24,901 bases of DNA from JAWLCA01 sp050485905 (GCA_050485905.1 JBJHCH010000043.1:1-24901), one strand, 5' to 3'. Shown: positions 7,619 through 15,427, numbered from the stretch's first letter. The notes: a model not told the origin generated them from the sequence alone. Program-made: numbers and translations.

Positions 7619-7679
7619 GGGTCCCCTCCCTGCACGATCAGCTGGCGGGCTCGTCCACGCGGGTCGTCCCACCCAGATC

Positions 7680-7707
7680 GCGCTGCGCCGGATGACCGGC
7701 GCAGCGC
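7680..7707 (-). terminator. Perfect 12-bp intercistronic hairpin between binding protein and ATPase
   Basis: GCGCTGCGCCGG (7680-7691) and CCGGCGCAGCGC (7696-7707) pair without mismatch around a 4-base loop. It starts 8 bases after the binding-protein stop in the direction of transcription and has no T-run. Such stems usually protect the upstream message or attenuate read-through, giving more binding protein than membrane components. Confidence 0.7.
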
Positions 7708-7714
7708 CCGATAG

Positions 7715-8764
7715 TCAGTCGATGATGCCGAGTTCGCGGCAAGGATCGACATATTCGCCGGTGCACACTTCATCCGACGTGTGGATGCCCGCGTCGAAGA
7801 TCTCGGCCTTGATGTTCTCGCGGGTCACGACCGCAGGGACGAACAGTTGCGACGGCGTGTCGTAGAGCATCGTTTCGGGCTCGGGCGTCTCTCCGCGGAG
7901 ATAGGCCACCGCGACCTCGGCTGCTGCCTCGGCCACGATCACGGACGGCTTTGAGATGGTATTGTACTGGTCCCCCGCGATGATCAACTGCAGCGCCGCG
8001 ATTGTCGCATCGTTGCCGGTGACCGGCGGAACCGGGTCCACGCCGGCTGCCTTGAAGGCGGCGATGGCGCCGCCTGCAGTGCCATCGTTGGCCGCGACCA
8101 CACCGATAATCTCATCGCCAAAGCGGGTGATCTGTCCGGCGGCCCATTCCTGCGCCCTCGGCGGCGCCCAGTCTGGCGTGTCGAACTCGGAAAGGGTCTG
8201 ATACTCCGACGCCTCCAGCGCAGAGTGGATCCCGTCACGGATCAAGCCCGCAGCAGCATCGGTTGGCGAACCGTTGATCTGCAGCACCCCGGCCCCTGCG
8301 GGTACACCCTGCGCCTCGAGGTGCTCCACCAGAGACTGCGCGATAGCGCGGCCGATGCCCTCGTTGTCAAAGGAAATGTAGTAATCGGCCGGTGTTCCAG
8401 GGATCGGTCGATCGTATGCGATGACGATCACGTCCTGGGAATGGGCTATCTCAACCAGCGCGGCCGCTGCAGATGAATCCACCGGGTCCAGCACGACGAT
8501 CTTCGCGCCTTGCGCGATCACCGAGTTGAACTGCTGCTGCTGCAAGGCAACGTCCGCATTGGCGTTCTGGTAGATGACCGTACAGTCGGGGCAAAGCCGA
8601 TCCATCGCAGCCTGAAAGCCCGGGTAGTCTTGCTCCTCATAGCGGGTCGAGGCCTGATCGGGCATCAGGAAAGCCACGGTTGCGGCCTCCTGTGCGGCCG
8701 CGGTCGTGGCGAACATGGCCACGACGAAGGTCGAGGCCGCTGCCAGCGAGTAGGTATTCTTCAT
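7715..8764 (-). CDS. Periplasmic sugar/polyol-binding protein (XylF-like, PBP1 fold)
   Basis: A 349-residue exported binding protein. The first 24 residues form a signal peptide (MKNTYSLAAASTFVVAMFAT then TAAAQ), with cleavage probably after AAA. The mature protein shows the type I periplasmic fold: MPDQASTRYEEQDYPGFQAA near the N-terminus, LDPVDSSAAAALV, IAYDRPIPG and YYISFDNEGIG, the last two strongly like D-xylose-binding XylF. Late segments GVVAANDGTAGGAIAA and VTGNDATIAALQLI are also typical. The ATG at 8764 has GGAGGAG 8 bases upstream; the longer open frame upstream is regulatory DNA. As first gene of the operon it would deliver a pentitol, most likely ribitol, to the permease. Ligand is inferred from the two enzymes downstream. 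Confidence 0.9.
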   Translation of the reverse strand: MKNTYSLAAASTFVVAMFATTAAAQEAATVAFLMPDQASTRYEEQDYPGFQAAMDRLCPDCTVIYQNANADVALQQQQFNSVIAQGAKIVVLDPVDSSAAAALVEIAHSQDVIVIAYDRPIPGTPADYYISFDNEGIGRAIAQSLVEHLEAQGVPAGAGVLQINGSPTDAAAGLIRDGIHSALEASEYQTLSEFDTPDWAPPRAQEWAAGQITRFGDEIIGVVAANDGTAGGAIAAFKAAGVDPVPPVTGNDATIAALQLIIAGDQYNTISKPSVIVAEAAAEVAVAYLRGETPEPETMLYDTPSQLFVPAVVTRENIKAEIFDAGIHTSDEVCTGEYVDPCRELGIID

Positions 8765-8924
8765 TCTTGGACTCCTCCACATCGATGTTCCTCCCGAACT
8801 GACCGGCCTCTGTGTGGATCGAGCGCGTGATTGTTTTCCGCCAAGCGACTTCCGTCGGAAAGACCCGACTGGACCGCAAGGCATCGACATCAGCCTACCC
8901 CTCCCCACGCAGCCGATTTCGGTC

Positions 8925-8942
8925 TGCGCAATCGATTGGGCA
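8925..8942. promoter_or_regulatory. Palindromic operator 1, probable LacI-family site
   Basis: TGCGCAATCGATTGGGCA is an 18-base palindrome with a single mismatched pair, centred on CG as LacI-family operators usually are. It lies between the divergent binding-protein and regulator genes. Confidence 0.6.
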
Positions 8943-8946
8943 CTTG

Positions 8947-8964
8947 TGCGCAATCGATGTAGCA
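8947..8964. promoter_or_regulatory. Operator 2, probable LacI-family site
   Basis: TGCGCAATCGATGTAGCA repeats the first 12 bases of operator 1 exactly, 22 bases downstream (about two helical turns), with a weaker right half. A further ATCGAT palindrome (ACATCGATGT, 8779-8788) lies next to the binding-protein start. Confidence 0.5.
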
Positions 8965-9042
8965 TGATTGCCTGACGTTGGGTTTCACGTCAAGATCAAT
9001 CATGAAACACAGAATTCGGAACACTCGGCAGGGCCAGATCAA

Positions 9043-10056
9043 ATGAACGCTGACGACAGGTATTCGTCCAGAAGAACAACGATCTACGACCTCGCGGAGC
9101 TGGCGGGAACCTCCGCCAGCGCGGTCAGTTCGGTGTTGAACGGATCCTGGAAGAAACGGCGAATCAGCCAGAAACTTGCTGACCGCATCACGAAGGTCGC
9201 CGAAGAGCAGGGCTATTCGGTGAACATCCAGGCCAGCGTGCTGCGCCGCGTGCGATCAAACATCATCGGGATGATCATGCCGAAGTACGACAACCGGTAT
9301 TTCGGGGCGATCGCCGAACAGTTCGAGGCACTGGCCCGGGCGAGAGGACTCTTCCCGGTGATCACGTGCACACAAAGGGATCCGGAGCTCGAGGTCGAGG
9401 CGGCCAAGGAGTTGCTGTCCTACCAGGTGGACTGTCTGATCTGCACCGGGGCGACAGACCCTGACCGGATCAGCACGCTTTGCGAGGCCGCCGGCGTCAG
9501 AACGATGAACCTGGACCTGCCGGGATCAAAAGCCGTCTCGGTTATTTCGGACAATTATTCAGGTGCGCGCGACCTCACACGCCTGATCCTCGATCGCTAC
9601 CAACGCGAACTGGGAGGGACTGCCCCGCTTCTGTTCGTCGGCGGTCGGGCGACCGATCACAATACCAGCGCCCGCATCCGGGGGTTTATCGACGCCCATC
9701 AGGAACAGGGTATCGCCGTGCCCGAGGATCACGTGCTTGCCTGCGGTTACGCGGCAGAGAAGGCGAATCGCGCATTGCAGCAGGTTGGGCTGGAGCAGCC
9801 TCGCGGGATCTTCGTCAACTCGACAATCACTCTCGAAGGAGTCGTGGGATGGCTCAACAATCTTGAGCCCGGTCATAGGCAAGGCATCCGCTACGGATGC
9901 TTTGACTGGGATCCATTCGCGGCCCTTCTCCCCGAGAATGTAGGCATGGTTCAGCAGGATGTGCCTGCGATGCTCAAGGCAGTCTTCGGATTGATGGACA
10001 ACACACCCGAAGGCAATGCGCCGATCCTAATCCCGTGCATTCTGAGAGAGTTGTGA
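9043..10056 (+). CDS. LacI-family transcriptional regulator of the pentitol operon
   Basis: A 337-residue LacI/GalR regulator. The N-terminal HTH reads TTIYDLAELAGTSASAVSSV with hinge-region sequence following (ISQKLADRITKVAEEQGYS). The sugar-binding core starts at NIIGMIMPKYDNRYFGAIAE and continues through CLICTGATDPDRI and FVGGRATDHNTSARIRGF to the end. The start is placed at the ATG at 9043 because the DNA-binding domain begins shortly after it; an open frame extends 25 codons upstream without similarity. Divergent orientation from the transporter and two operator-like palindromes between the genes indicate local control, probably repression relieved by the pentitol or a pathway intermediate. 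One oddity is the charged NGSWKKRRIS stretch after helix 3, slightly longer than in LacI. Confidence 0.88.
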   Translation: MNADDRYSSRRTTIYDLAELAGTSASAVSSVLNGSWKKRRISQKLADRITKVAEEQGYSVNIQASVLRRVRSNIIGMIMPKYDNRYFGAIAEQFEALARARGLFPVITCTQRDPELEVEAAKELLSYQVDCLICTGATDPDRISTLCEAAGVRTMNLDLPGSKAVSVISDNYSGARDLTRLILDRYQRELGGTAPLLFVGGRATDHNTSARIRGFIDAHQEQGIAVPEDHVLACGYAAEKANRALQQVGLEQPRGIFVNSTITLEGVVGWLNNLEPGHRQGIRYGCFDWDPFAALLPENVGMVQQDVPAMLKAVFGLMDNTPEGNAPILIPCILREL

Positions 10057-10403
10057 GCCGGTAAGGGTCGCGCCTGTGCATCAGCCAAGCTGCTGCGCAA
10101 ATACCGAAGGCGACTCATTTCATTAGTCGTGTATGGTAGCTGAGACGCATGAGCTTCCACGGGATGATCCCTCACCCTGAGCGAAGCCGGAAAGTCCACC
10201 TCCCGGCGGTTCAAAGCAGGGTAGCAGTGCATCACCAACCGGGCTCCAGTCGCGGCTGGATGAAAGTTCAGTGGCAGGTCACGTAGCATGAGCAAATTTT
10301 CACTGGGTCGATACATAACTGCAGACGGCGCGAACGATGAGGTTCGTCATAGTCCGGCCTGAACCGCGCAAGTGGCCAACCGACCATAGTCCGACGATGT
10401 CAT
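10057..10403. other. Intergenic stretch without a recognisable gene
   Basis: About 350 bases between the LacI gene and the pcaB stop. A minus-strand frame stays open over 9951-10316 but overlaps the lacI 3' end, has no good ribosome-binding site and matches no family I recognise. The word CATAGTCCG occurs twice (near 10346 and 10385). No clear terminator hairpin was found. It may hold decayed sequence marking the join of two catabolic modules. Confidence 0.5.
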
Positions 10404-11753
10404 TCAATCGTCAGCTTCTGATCCAGCATCGGACGCTTGTACCGCAGCGAAGACCCGGTCCGCGGCAGCCTGTGCCGACGTGATAGTCGCTTGGGCTTCA
10501 AGTGCGGCTCTCCAATTGATCTGGCCGGGCGCGAGCCTCGTTAGTGCCTCGATCAGCGTCTCCTTGCCGTCTCCCGAAACCCTGACCGCTTCCTTCACGA
10601 GCGCCTGAGCTTCTGTGCGCGGCAGGGCCTGCGAAAGAAGAAAGCTCGCCGCCTCGGCCAGTACGCTGCCACCGCCGATCTCCAGCGCGGCGCGCATCCG
10701 ATCAGGGTCAGGAGAAATTGTTCCGGCAAGGGCCGATGCGTGACGCAGACAAGCCCCGGTCGCGATCATGATCTGCGGGAGGGTCAGCCACTCGACCGAC
10801 CAGGCCGATCCGTCGCGTTCCTCGGCGTGGATCGCCGCCAGATGCATGGGCGTGGACAGGGCCGCGACAAATCGGGCCAGCGCCAGCACGGTCTCTGCCG
10901 CGACCGGATTTGCCTTTTGCGGCATGGTCGAAGATCCGCCACCGGTTCCGGCTATCGCCTCTCTGCTCTCGCTTCTGCCCATCAGGATCAGATCCCCGGA
11001 CATTTTCCCAAGTGCGGCACAGAGAGAGGCGCACCAGTTCGCCAGCGCCGCGAGACCGGTGCGGTCCGTGTGCCAGGGTGGGCTGTCGATGAGATCAAGT
11101 TCGGCGGCAAGCGCCGCAGCGATCTGCGGTCCGTGTGGGGCAACGGCGGCGTTGGTGCCGACCGCCCCCCCGAACTGCACACGGGCGACCCGTGGCCGCA
11201 GGACAATCAGATCGCCCCGCAACGCGATCAGCGGCTGCGCCCATCGGGCGATCCGATGAGCGAAGCTGATCGGCGCCGCGATCTGGCTTCGGGTACGCCC
11301 GGCCATAGGCAGGGAGCGGTAATGCTCAGATTGATTCGCCAGTGTCGCGACCACCTGATCAAGCCGACCGGCAAACCCCGAAAGGGCCGCACAGAGGCGC
11401 AGCACCAGCGCCGTGTCGACGATATCCTGGCTCGTCGCGCCCCAGTGGAGCCATTGCCCGGCCTCGGGTTCAAGACGCTCCCGCAGGGCTTCCAGAAGCG
11501 CCGGCACCGGAACGCCTGCCAAAGCCGTGCCCGCGGCGAGCGCCTTCGGCTCTGGCGCGTAGCCATCCAGTGCGGTGCTGATGCCATCTGCGGCGGCCTG
11601 CGGGATCACCCCGCATTGCGCTTGGGCACGGGCAAGCGCACGCTCGACGCGAACCATCGCGGCGATCGCGGCTGTGTCCGAGAACAGCGCAGCCGTGTCT
11701 GCGTCACCGAAAAGCGGTTCGAACAGCGGCGAATCCAGGGGTGAAATGCTCAT
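10404..11753 (-). CDS. pcaB: 3-carboxy-cis,cis-muconate cycloisomerase
   Basis: A 449-residue member of the fumarase/argininosuccinate lyase superfamily. The signature GGGSSTMPQKANPVAAE is near residue 270 and carries the mobile catalytic loop. HWGATSQDIVDTALVL near residue 103 and GRTRSQIAAPISF near 150 match the PcaB branch. It converts 3-carboxy-cis,cis-muconate, the ring-cleavage product of PcaHG, to 4-carboxymuconolactone. It is the last gene of the pcaDCHGB operon. Its ATG at 11753 overlaps by ATGA the stop of a 39-codon ORF, and TGAGG lies upstream. Length is normal for alphaproteobacterial PcaB. Confidence 0.93.
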   Translation of the reverse strand: MSISPLDSPLFEPLFGDADTAALFSDTAAIAAMVRVERALARAQAQCGVIPQAAADGISTALDGYAPEPKALAAGTALAGVPVPALLEALRERLEPEAGQWLHWGATSQDIVDTALVLRLCAALSGFAGRLDQVVATLANQSEHYRSLPMAGRTRSQIAAPISFAHRIARWAQPLIALRGDLIVLRPRVARVQFGGAVGTNAAVAPHGPQIAAALAAELDLIDSPPWHTDRTGLAALANWCASLCAALGKMSGDLILMGRSESREAIAGTGGGSSTMPQKANPVAAETVLALARFVAALSTPMHLAAIHAEERDGSAWSVEWLTLPQIMIATGACLRHASALAGTISPDPDRMRAALEIGGGSVLAEAASFLLSQALPRTEAQALVKEAVRVSGDGKETLIEALTRLAPGQINWRAALEAQATITSAQAAADRVFAAVQASDAGSEADD

Positions 11754-11869
11754 TGCGGCCTCAGGAAAGGCATCGTCGGGCTTTCGAGAGTATTGCGCGT
11801 GATCCCACCGAGAATATCCTCGCTGAACTTGCTGTCCTCATAGACGCATCGTCTGCTGTCCTTGGTCAT
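11750..11869 (-). pseudogene. 39-codon ORF resembling the C-terminus of a universal stress protein
   Basis: Between pcaG and pcaB an ATG at 11869 opens 39 codons ending in an ATGA overlap with pcaB. The segment SKFSEDILGGITRNTLESP followed by TMPF resembles the last 25 residues of UspA-like proteins, where a (S)RxxExxxGGxTRxxL motif closes the nucleotide-binding domain. The rest of a Usp domain is missing, so this is best read as a remnant of a deleted gene. It could still be translated and couple pcaB to the genes before it. Confidence 0.5.
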
Positions 11870-11881
11870 GGCGTCCGCCTA

Positions 11882-12508
11882 TCAGATGTCGAAGAACACT
11901 GTTTCATCTGGGCCCTGTAGCCGGATATCGAAGCGGTAAACTACACTGCCGTCGCGCTCCTCGCGCGCCGCGATCAACGTGGCCCGACGCGCTACATGCT
12001 CGATCAGGTTCAGCACTGGATCGGCTGCGTTCGCCTCGGCCGCATCATCGAAATACATCCGGGTGTTGAGGCCAATGTTGATGCCGCGCGCCACGATCCA
12101 CAGGTTCAGGTGCGGTGCCATCGTCTGTGCGTTCCGGCCACTGACCGAGCCAGGCTTGACGGTATCAAAGGCGTAGAAGCCGCTATCGAAATCAGAGATG
12201 ACCCGGCCCCAGCCGCGAAAGCCGTCTTCAACCTCGCCCGTGCGCCGGTCGGCGGGATGCGGATAGATGCCGGCGGCATTGGCCTGCCAGACCTCGATCA
12301 GCACGTCCTTCACCACGGCGCCGGTGCCATCGTAGACATGGCCTTCGACGCGAATCCGTTCGCCAGCGGCGTTCGGGCCGGCGATGTCGGTCCCGAGTTC
12401 GGTCTCGAAGATCTGGAACCCCGCCGCGCCGGGCGCGAGACCGATATGGACATAGGGGCCTGCGGTCTGCGACGCGGTTTCGCGCAGATATGTGAGCGGT
12501 TGCGCCAT
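11882..12508 (-). CDS. pcaG: Protocatechuate 3,4-dioxygenase, alpha subunit
   Basis: A 208-residue protein of the intradiol dioxygenase fold, normal for PcaG. The N-terminal TASQTAGPYVHIGL is typical of alpha subunits, followed by VLIEVWQANAAGIYPHPAD near residue 70 and MAPHLNLWIVARGIN near residue 130. Alpha subunits lack the iron ligands and complete the active site next to the beta subunit. The enzyme opens the ring of protocatechuate with O2 to 3-carboxy-cis,cis-muconate. The ATG at 12508 comes one base after the pcaH stop, so the subunits are coupled in translation. Confidence 0.95.
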   Translation of the reverse strand: MAQPLTYLRETASQTAGPYVHIGLAPGAAGFQIFETELGTDIAGPNAAGERIRVEGHVYDGTGAVVKDVLIEVWQANAAGIYPHPADRRTGEVEDGFRGWGRVISDFDSGFYAFDTVKPGSVSGRNAQTMAPHLNLWIVARGINIGLNTRMYFDDAAEANAADPVLNLIEHVARRATLIAAREERDGSVVYRFDIRLQGPDETVFFDI

Positions 12509-12509
12509 G

Positions 12510-13235
12510 TCAGTTGCCCTCCAGCCGGTTCTCGAACAGAGTCGAGCGACGACCCCTGAGCACGATGTCGAACTTGTAGGCGATGCTGTCGAGCGGAATG
12601 CTCGCGTTGATGTCGAGCGGCGCGATCAGCTGCTCGATTACCGCAGCATCCGGAATCGCCGCCAGGATCGGACAGTGCCGGATCAGCGGGTCGCCCTCGA
12701 AATACATCTGGGTGATCAACCTCTGCGCAAAGCCCGAGCCGAACACCGAGAAATGGATATGCGCCGGGCGCCAGTTGTTCACCCAGTTGCGCCAGGGATA
12801 GGCGCCGGGCTTCACCGTGCGGAAATAGTAGTATCCCGCCTCATCAGTCAGTGTTCGCCCGCAGCCGCCGAAGTTCGGGTCGATCGGCGCCAGATAGGTG
12901 TCCTTCTTGTGCCGGTACCGCCCGCCCGCGTTGGCCTGCCAGAACTCCACCAGCGTGTTTGGCACGGGCCGGCCGTTCTCGTCCAGCACGCGCCCGTGCA
13001 CGACGATGCGCTCGCCGACCGGCTCGCCGTCTTTCGCGTAGTTCAGGATCAGATCGTTGTCGAGCGGCCCGATGTCAGACTGCCCGAAGGTCGGTCCGGT
13101 GATTTCGGAAAGCGAATTCTGCAGCGACAGCAGCGCGTAGCGTGGCGATCTGGTCACCGAGGTCTTGTAGCCCGGGGTCAGGGCTGGTGGATGCAGGGTC
13201 CGGTCGCGCTGGAAGAACTCGGTCGTCTTCGTCAT
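12510..13235 (-). CDS. pcaH: Protocatechuate 3,4-dioxygenase, beta subunit
   Basis: A 241-residue beta subunit carrying the non-haem Fe(III) site. The four expected ligands are present: Tyr107 (GGRYRHK), Tyr146 (GAYPW), His159 and His161 (RPAHIHFS), one residue off the classical Pseudomonas numbering. The segment VLDENGRPVPNTLVEFWQAN is a hallmark of the family. With PcaG it catalyses intradiol cleavage of protocatechuate. The ATG at 13235 overlaps the pcaC stop in ATGA. Gene order D-C-H-G-B matches alphaproteobacterial pca operons. Confidence 0.96.
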   Translation of the reverse strand: MTKTTEFFQRDRTLHPPALTPGYKTSVTRSPRYALLSLQNSLSEITGPTFGQSDIGPLDNDLILNYAKDGEPVGERIVVHGRVLDENGRPVPNTLVEFWQANAGGRYRHKKDTYLAPIDPNFGGCGRTLTDEAGYYYFRTVKPGAYPWRNWVNNWRPAHIHFSVFGSGFAQRLITQMYFEGDPLIRHCPILAAIPDAAVIEQLIAPLDINASIPLDSIAYKFDIVLRGRRSTLFENRLEGN

Positions 13236-13612
13236 GTCTCCACCCCCATCTCTGCGTAGGTTTCCTTGATGATCTTCAGCGCATGGTTTGCCCGCGGCAC
13301 CCCGGCGTAAACCGCAACATGCAGCATCGCCTCGAGCAGATCCTGCTGCGATGCGCCGGTCTGAACCGTGGCGCGCACATGCATCGCCAGTTCCTCGTGG
13401 TTGCCGAGCGCGGCGAGCAGCGAAAGGGTCACGATGGAACGCTCCCGCAACGTGAAGCCGGGGCGCGCCCAGACAGAGCCCCAGGCGCCTTCCGTGATGA
13501 AACGCTGAAAGTCGGTATCGAGTGCGGTCTTGTTCGCTTCGGCCCGGTCGACATGCGCATCGCCGAGCACCTTTCGGCGTATCGCCATTCCGGCGTCGTG
13601 GCGGTCAGACAA
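13232..13612 (-). CDS. pcaC: 4-carboxymuconolactone decarboxylase
   Basis: A 126-residue protein of the CMD/AhpD-like family. AWGSVWARPGFTLRERSIVT and LLAALGNHEELAMHVRATVQ give the conserved core, and VAVYAGVPRANHALKI ends the domain. It decarboxylates 4-carboxymuconolactone to the beta-ketoadipate enol-lactone. A TTG start at 13612 is preferred: the segment before the first ATG (13588) fits the usual PcaC N-terminus (an R..AGM.IRR..LGDAHVDRA pattern). It overlaps the end of pcaD by 8 bases and pcaH by 4 bases. Confidence 0.92.
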   Translation of the reverse strand: MSDRHDAGMAIRRKVLGDAHVDRAEANKTALDTDFQRFITEGAWGSVWARPGFTLRERSIVTLSLLAALGNHEELAMHVRATVQTGASQQDLLEAMLHVAVYAGVPRANHALKIIKETYAEMGVET

Positions 13613-14399
13613 GGCTGTACTCCTTCAGGAAATCGACGATCAGCCCGGCCATCGCCTCGGGCGCCTCGACGCAGGGAAGATGGCCGGCACGGGGGATGAT
13701 CTCGAACCGCGTGCCGGCGATGCTGTCAGCGGTTTCGCGCACAAGGTCGGGTGGGGTCGCGCCGTCCTCGGACCCCGCGATCACAAGGGTGGGCAGCTGC
13801 AGGCGCGAGGTTGCTTCGCGCAGGTCGCTGTTGGCAATGGCGGCGCAGCAGCCGACATAGCCATCGGCCGGTGTGCGCGTCAGCATGTGCCGCCAGCCGG
13901 CAAGTTCCTCCACTCGTTCGCTGCGGAAGCGGCTGGAGAACCAGCGTTCGAGGATCGAGACCTCCAGCGCCGCAATACTGCCCTCGCGCACCGCAGCAAT
14001 GCGCTCGGTCCACATCGCTCTGGTCCCGATCCTTGCGGCGGTATTCGACAGCACCAGGGCGCGAACGAGATCGGGCCGGTCAGCCGCCAGCCCCTGCGCC
14101 ACCATGCCTCCGATCGACAGGCCGACAAACACGACATCGCTGAGGTCGAGATGCTCGATCAGGCCAGCCGCGTCCGCGACCAGTTCGTCCATCCGGTAGT
14201 CGCCGGCCGGCGCGTCGCTGAGGCCATGCCCCCGCATATCATAGCGGATCAGGCGGAGCCCGCCCGGCAACAGCCGCAGCAGCGGCTCCCAGACCCGCAA
14301 ATCGGTGCCCAGAGAGTTCGCGAAGACCACCGGCAAACCATCTCTCGGGCCGTCGTCAGCGTAGTGCAGCAGAACCGAATTGACGGCGGCGATCTTCAT
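13605..14399 (-). CDS. pcaD: 3-oxoadipate enol-lactone hydrolase
   Basis: A 264-residue alpha/beta hydrolase. The nucleophile elbow FVGLSIGGMVAQ places the catalytic serine at residue 95; the acid lies in IAGSEDGATPP and the histidine in RAGHLPCVEAPEAM. The PcaD-typical FANSLGTDLRVWEPL is near residue 26. It hydrolyses the enol-lactone to beta-ketoadipate, the last step encoded here. The ATG at 14399 has GAGGAGG 4 bases upstream; an open frame continues 25 codons into the regulatory region. It is the first gene of pcaDCHGB, divergent from pcaQ. Confidence 0.94.
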   Translation of the reverse strand: MKIAAVNSVLLHYADDGPRDGLPVVFANSLGTDLRVWEPLLRLLPGGLRLIRYDMRGHGLSDAPAGDYRMDELVADAAGLIEHLDLSDVVFVGLSIGGMVAQGLAADRPDLVRALVLSNTAARIGTRAMWTERIAAVREGSIAALEVSILERWFSSRFRSERVEELAGWRHMLTRTPADGYVGCCAAIANSDLREATSRLQLPTLVIAGSEDGATPPDLVRETADSIAGTRFEIIPRAGHLPCVEAPEAMAGLIVDFLKEYSLV

Positions 14400-14433
14400 T
14401 GCGTCCTCCTCAACGCAGCTAATCCGGTTGCCG

Positions 14434-14444
14434 AGGTTATGTAA
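14434..14444. promoter_or_regulatory. Repeat AGGTTATGTAA, copy 1 in the pcaD-pcaQ interval
   Basis: An 11-base word repeated exactly at 14476-14486, 42 bases away (four helical turns). Its reverse complement contains ATAACC, the half-site reported for PcaQ in Sinorhizobium. It lies about 35 bases upstream of the pcaD start. Confidence 0.45.
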
Positions 14445-14466
14445 AATGATATTGGAAGAAGAATGC

Positions 14467-14486
14467 ATGCCCAAAAGGTTATGTAA
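14467..14486. promoter_or_regulatory. Probable PcaQ-binding site overlapping the pcaQ ribosome-binding site
   Basis: ATGCCC-AAAA-GGTTAT (14467-14482) is half conserved against the known PcaQ box (ATAACC-N4-GGTTAA on one strand). The right part is copy 2 of AGGTTATGTAA and runs into the pcaQ ATG. It is centred about 75 bases upstream of pcaD, suitable for activation, and would also allow pcaQ autoregulation. Confidence 0.45.
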
Positions 14487-15427
14487 TGAACCCGATCAGC
14501 TATCGCCACGTCCGCTGTTTCATTGAGATTGCGCGACTTGGCAGCGTCAGCGGGGCAGCCGAGGCGATGAATGTCTCGCAGCCGGCCGTCTCCAAGACGC
14601 TGCGCGAACTGGAGGAACGGCTGGGTGCAAAGCTGTTCGATCGATCGGGCCGGCGATTGCGGCTGAGCAACGCGGGCCGCCTGTTCCAGAAACACGCGGG
14701 CCTTTCGCTTGTGGAGCTTGAGCGCGGCATCCATGCCGTGACCCGGTCTGACGTCGCGCGGCCACGTCTTGTCGTTGGCGTCCTCCCCACCGTTGCCACG
14801 CGGATCATGCCGCGCGCCGCGCTCGCGCTTGATCGTACCCGCAGCGGGATCGGGCTGCGGATTTCGACCGGGCCGAACTGGATGCTGCTGTCGCAGTTGC
14901 GCGATGGAACGCTGGATCTGGTGGTGGGCCGGCTCGCTGCACCCGATCAGATGGCGGGTCTCGTCTTCGAGCAACTCTATACCGAGGAGGTGCTGGCAGT
15001 GGTGCGCAGCGGGCATCCCTTGCTCACCGCGCCGACCGGTGATCTGAGCGCCTATCCACTGATCCTGCCCCCGCCCGGTGCGATCATCCGGCCGGTCGTC
15101 GATCAGTATTTCCTCGCGCTCGGCTTGGCGCTTCCACCTGCCTTTGTTGAGACGGTTTCGTTGGCGGTCGGCCGAGGTCTCCTGCGCGGCTCGGACGCCG
15201 TCTGGTTCATTTCGCGTGGGGTGGTTGAGACCGAACTCGCCGAGGACAGCCTCGCCGCGTTGGATCTCGTTGGCCTCCGGATGGCCGGACCCGTCGGGTT
15301 GACCTTGCGCTCGGGTCAGGTCCCGTCGGAGGATCTGGGAGCGCTGATGCAGGCCCTGCGCGACATCACGGGGCCGCCGGATAGTCATGACCAACGCATC
15401 CCGACCGGCAGCGCCAACCTACTCTGA
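14486..15427 (+). CDS. pcaQ: LysR-family regulator PcaQ
   Basis: A 313-residue LysR-type activator. The winged HTH covers residues 4-65, with ARLGSVSGAAEAMNVSQPAV and SKTLRELEERLGAKLFDRSG. The effector domain starts near residue 92 (RLVVGVLPTVATRIMP), followed by GTLDLVVGRLAAP, a PcaQ/GbpR-type feature. It lies divergent from pcaDCHGB with 86 bases between the starts. In rhizobia PcaQ activates this operon with beta-carboxy-cis,cis-muconate as co-inducer; the same role is inferred here. The ATG at 14486 has AAAAGG at the right distance. Confidence 0.92.
   Translation: MNPISYRHVRCFIEIARLGSVSGAAEAMNVSQPAVSKTLRELEERLGAKLFDRSGRRLRLSNAGRLFQKHAGLSLVELERGIHAVTRSDVARPRLVVGVLPTVATRIMPRAALALDRTRSGIGLRISTGPNWMLLSQLRDGTLDLVVGRLAAPDQMAGLVFEQLYTEEVLAVVRSGHPLLTAPTGDLSAYPLILPPPGAIIRPVVDQYFLALGLALPPAFVETVSLAVGRGLLRGSDAVWFISRGVVETELAEDSLAALDLVGLRMAGPVGLTLRSGQVPSEDLGALMQALRDITGPPDSHDQRIPTGSANLL

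Noticed and set aside
9951..10316. Minus-strand open frame of 121 codons between lacI and pcaB
   Set aside because: It overlaps the lacI 3' end, has no convincing ribosome-binding site and no known family; kept only as an unexplained spacer.
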